A stretch of DNA of 8,307 nucleotides from Eggerthellaceae bacterium. GTDB lineage: Bacteria; Actinomycetota; Coriobacteriia; Coriobacteriales; Eggerthellaceae. The notes beneath the pieces are model-generated. The model made no database searches. It saw only the letters and a list, made by a program, of their open reading frames with translations, and was not told where the DNA came from. The DNA is taken from contig JAFUCW010000201.1 of NCBI GenBank assembly GCA_017459485.1, positions 1 to 8,307 of the forward strand, written 5' to 3'. This document shows positions 5,978 through 8,307 of the stretch, in pieces; the first letter of the stretch is position 1; every line of letters begins with the position of its first letter. A program made the position numbers and the translations under genes.

Positions 5978-8008
5978 ATGATAGGAATCGGGATAGATAC
6001 AGGCGGCACCTACACCGACGCCGTCGTCGTGGACACAGACGCCACTCAGGTCCTTGCGAAAGCCAAAGCGCTTACCACCAAGCGGGACCTTTCCGTCGGC
6101 ATCGGCAACGCCCTTGACGCGCTTCCGGCGCAAGCGCGCGCCAAAGCGGAGCGCGTGTCGCTTTCGACCACGCTTGCCACCAACGCCTGCGTCGAAGGCA
6201 AGGGAGGCCGTGCCAAGCTGGTCATCGTGGGCACGTCCGAAGCCGTCTTGCACCGCGTTCAGGCGGACAAGAAATACGGCATCCCCTTCGCCGACGTGCT
6301 GCCGTTGGACTTCGGCGGTAGCTACGACGGCAAAGAGGCGCCCGAAATCGACTGGGAAGCCGTATGCACGCTACATGCAAAGTTCTTCGAAGACGCCGAC
6401 TCGTTCGGCATCACCGGGCTCTATGCCCTGAACAACGGCGCTTCCGTCGAAAAGCAAGGTGCCGACTTCCTGGAACAGAAGTATGGCAAACTGGTAGTAA
6501 AGGCCACCGACGTTGCTGCGTCGATCAACGTGATGGAGCGCGGCGCCACGGCGCTGCTCAACGCGCGCTTGGTGCCGGTCATCCAGGAGTTTCTTGATGC
6601 AATCCGCTCCGCTCTCGAGCAGCGTGGCATGGGAAGCGTGCCTGTTTCGGTGGTACGCAGCGACGGCTCGCTCATGTCCGAAGAACTCGCCCGTCTGCGG
6701 CCGGTGGAAACCATCCTTTCCGGACCGGCTGCGTCGGTGCGCGGCGCGCAGGCCCTTTCTCCCGCGACGGAGAGCCTGGTGGTCGACATCGGAGGCACCA
6801 CGTCCGACATTTCCGTGTTCCACGAAGGCGAGCCCGTGCGCACCGAGCACATCCGCATTGGCGGCTGGCAGACACAAGTGGGCGGCGTTGCCATTGACAC
6901 CATTGGACTTGGCGGCGACACGGCAGTGCGCTACACGCATGGAGGCAAACTGGAACTCTCTTCGCGCAAAGTCATGCCCCTCTGCATTGCTGCAACGTAC
7001 TGGGACAACATCGTCCCTTCGCTCGAGCAGTATCTGGCCGACGTGTACGCGAACTACTACAGCAAGTACGAGCTGTACTACCTCACACGCAAGGTGGAAG
7101 ATGCCAGCCGCTACACCTTGCCCGAGCAGCAGCTTCTCGATCTGCTTGCAAACGGCCCCTTGCCCATCTACGACTCGCGCACCAACATTCCAGGGCTGGA
7201 CGTTAGGCGTTTGGAAAGCGAAGGGGTGATCATGCGTTGTGGCATGACGTCCACCGACGCGATGCATATCCTGGGCGACTTCGACACGTTCGATGCACGT
7301 GCCTCCGAACTGGGAGCGCGCTGCCTGCTGAAGTCCTACCGCGGGACCGATGCCGCTCACGACGACGAACAGGTGAAACTGCTTGCCGAAGAAATCTATG
7401 GCCTTGCCCAAAAGCGGCTGTACGACCAGGCAGGCGGTGTCTTGATTGCGGACCGCTATTGGCAGGGCGCCGACACCACCTTCGACGACCAACTCCAGAA
7501 GATCTTCGATGCGAACTGGGCGGTACATACACACGACGTGGAGCATTTCGCGCTTGCTCCGCGCACCGACGCCATCCTGATCGGCATTGGTGCGCCCACC
7601 CACGTGCTCCTACCCGAAGCGGCCCGCGCATTAGGTGCAGCCTGCATGATCCCGGAGCACGCGGAAGTGGCAAACGCAGTCGGCGCCATCTGCTCTAAGG
7701 TGATCGTCGACGAAAAGGTGCGTGTGGTGCCCGATCGCGGTGACTACGGCTTCGTGAACGGCTACCACGTGTATAGCTCGGACAAGAACCTCTACTTCCC
7801 CACCGAAGACAACGAAGGTGCTTGGCAGCAGGCAATGGACGCTGCACGCGAAGCCGTTGAACGCGTCGCGCTGGAAGAAGCGAAGCGGCGCGGTGTCGTC
7901 GGCGAACCAGAATGCATCATGTCCGAAAGCAACCTGGATGCCACCGGTGCCGCCGACAACCAGACCATCACGCTCGAATGGACCCTCACCGGACACGTGG
8001 AAGCCTGA
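5978..8008 (+). CDS. Hydantoinase/oxoprolinase A-type ATPase family protein
   Basis: The 676-aa product matches the hydantoinase A / 5-oxoprolinase A family of actin-fold ATPases. The N-terminal Hydant_A_N domain opens with the phosphate-binding loop GIDTGGTYTDAVVVD (5-19) and includes STTLATNACVEGKGG (63-77). The Hydantoinase_A part has the ERGATALLNARLVP segment (187-200), ETILSGPAASVRGA (244-257), a second phosphate loop VVDIGGTTSDISVF (268-281), and IDTIGLGGDT (306-315). A 'GMTSTDAMHILGDF' element and a C-terminal GIGAP-type segment follow. Relatives use ATP to open cyclic amides such as hydantoins or 5-oxoproline, usually with a B subunit; none is encoded in this window. Its substrate is unknown. 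Since it lies after a methyltransferase gene, a role in activating or recycling a corrinoid or methyl-transfer partner is conceivable but is inference. The ATG at 5978 has AAGGGG 7 nt upstream; the ATG at 5974 is out of frame. Confidence 0.88.
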   Translation: MIGIGIDTGGTYTDAVVVDTDATQVLAKAKALTTKRDLSVGIGNALDALPAQARAKAERVSLSTTLATNACVEGKGGRAKLVIVGTSEAVLHRVQADKKYGIPFADVLPLDFGGSYDGKEAPEIDWEAVCTLHAKFFEDADSFGITGLYALNNGASVEKQGADFLEQKYGKLVVKATDVAASINVMERGATALLNARLVPVIQEFLDAIRSALEQRGMGSVPVSVVRSDGSLMSEELARLRPVETILSGPAASVRGAQALSPATESLVVDIGGTTSDISVFHEGEPVRTEHIRIGGWQTQVGGVAIDTIGLGGDTAVRYTHGGKLELSSRKVMPLCIAATYWDNIVPSLEQYLADVYANYYSKYELYYLTRKVEDASRYTLPEQQLLDLLANGPLPIYDSRTNIPGLDVRRLESEGVIMRCGMTSTDAMHILGDFDTFDARASELGARCLLKSYRGTDAAHDDEQVKLLAEEIYGLAQKRLYDQAGGVLIADRYWQGADTTFDDQLQKIFDANWAVHTHDVEHFALAPRTDAILIGIGAPTHVLLPEAARALGAACMIPEHAEVANAVGAICSKVIVDEKVRVVPDRGDYGFVNGYHVYSSDKNLYFPTEDNEGAWQQAMDAAREAVERVALEEAKRRGVVGEPECIMSESNLDATGAADNQTITLEWTLTGHVEA

Positions 8009-8043
8009 CGCGCCGGGACACAGCGCCCCCGAAAAGCCCCGCA

Positions 8044-8160
8044 TCATCGAAAGGCGCCTGCAAGAGACGCCTTTCGATGCAAAACGGGACCAGGCTTTGC
8101 GCCTGCCATGAGCGCACCGAGCGCCACTGCAAACCATCTCTTACCACCTGTAATCTTCAT
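8044..8160 (-). CDS. Possible 38-aa peptide or remnant of an exported-protein gene
   Basis: A short minus-strand frame starts at the ATG at 8160, just after a strong purine-rich ribosome binding site (AAGGAGAAGGAAG). It encodes MKITGGKRWFAVALGALMAGA followed by 17 more residues, ending in TGA. The start has a positive stretch and then a hydrophobic, Ala/Gly-rich run, as in a Sec signal peptide or one short membrane helix. The remainder has no recognisable domain and overlaps the 12-bp inverted repeat. It may be a small secreted or membrane peptide, a leader peptide, or the 5' end of a gene lost by deletion. The overlapping plus-strand frame 8108-8305 has no ribosome binding site and is less credible. 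I do not recognise a family. Confidence 0.35.
   Translation of the reverse strand: MKITGGKRWFAVALGALMAGAKPGPVLHRKASLAGAFR
8045..8079. repeat. Perfect 12-bp inverted repeat downstream of the hydantoinase A-type gene
   Basis: CATCGAAAGGCG (8045-8056) pairs perfectly with CGCCTTTCGATG (8068-8079) around an 11-nt loop. It begins 36 bp after the stop codon at 8008, where a transcription terminator would be expected. A second hairpin, CAGGC-TTTGC-GCCTG, lies at 8091-8105. Neither is followed by a T-run on the plus strand, and on the minus strand only a short TTTT appears about 13 bp past the stem. It probably ends or protects the plus-strand transcript, but a non-canonical or bidirectional terminator is the most that can be claimed. 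Confidence 0.55.
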
Positions 8161-8269
8161 CTTCCTTCTCCTTCTGTCTCGGACTTGTTATCTCGCATCC
8201 CAGTGCGCGCCCTACCCTTCTTGCCAGATTCCCTCTATGTGTTTCCTCTTCGCACCTTTGTGGATATTT

Positions 8270-8283
8270 GTGAACTTGTTCAC
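8270..8283. promoter_or_regulatory. 14-bp palindrome at the right edge, candidate operator
   Basis: GTGAAC-TT-GTTCAC is a perfect 6+2+6 palindrome in the AT-richer stretch 8161-8307, which contains no convincing gene. Short TTTGTG repeats flank it (8257, 8267 region and 8286). It may regulate a gene beyond the window or the small minus-strand frame ending at 8044. Confidence 0.35.
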
Positions 8284-8307
8284 TGTTTGTGTGATGAACG
8301 AATGAAA

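Noticed and set aside
6371..7603. Minus-strand open frame of 410 codons
   Set aside because: It is antisense to the hydantoinase A-type gene, whose motifs are unambiguous.
8259..8267. DnaA-box-like TGTGGATAT near the right edge
   Set aside because: It is a single site with one mismatch and no companions, so it does not support a replication origin.
8108..8305. Plus-strand 65-codon frame with hydrophobic residues
   Set aside because: It has no ribosome binding site. Its hydrophobic content follows from the pyrimidine-rich strand, and the minus strand offers a better-initiated frame in the same region.

Overview
The window is GC-rich, with densely packed genes that often start at GTG. The gene content (polyprenyl diphosphate synthase, late cobalamin assembly, stand-alone homocysteine methyltransferase, hydantoinase-type ATPase) suggests a high-GC anaerobic actinobacterium. 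A member of the Coriobacteriia/Eggerthellaceae is my best guess, but it rests on gene content and style only, with no marker gene.

Layout. Positions 1-4739 are read entirely from the minus strand. In transcription order they hold: a small Cys-rich metal-binding-type protein, a full-length cobU that overlaps it by 4 bp, cobS, a second short and degenerate CobU-like gene, then after 168 bp a trans-polyprenyl diphosphate synthase, after 141 bp a protein with two peptidoglycan-binding repeats and an unassigned C-terminal half, and after 160 bp the first 53 codons of glmU, cut by the window edge. Positions 4900-8008 are read from the plus strand: a stand-alone homocysteine S-methyltransferase domain protein, a 205-bp gap with an operator-like inverted repeat, and a 676-aa hydantoinase/oxoprolinase A-type ATPase. 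The last 299 bp are AT-richer and hold a perfect 12-bp inverted repeat, a possible 38-aa minus-strand reading frame with a strong ribosome binding site, and a 14-bp palindrome.

How the genes fit together. CobU activates adenosylcobinamide to its GDP form, and CobS joins that to alpha-ribazole phosphate to finish the cobamide. The Cys-rich protein is translationally coupled to cobU and so probably serves the same pathway. This set faces, across a 160-bp divergent promoter region, a methyltransferase of the family that in MetH takes methyl groups from methylcobalamin. It is reasonable to infer that corrinoid maturation and a corrinoid-using methyl transfer step are linked here. The most unusual items are the degenerate second CobU-like protein, the Cys-rich protein, and the hydantoinase A-type ATPase without its B subunit beside a methyltransferase. 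No tRNA, rRNA, CRISPR array, insertion sequence or cobalamin riboswitch was recognised.
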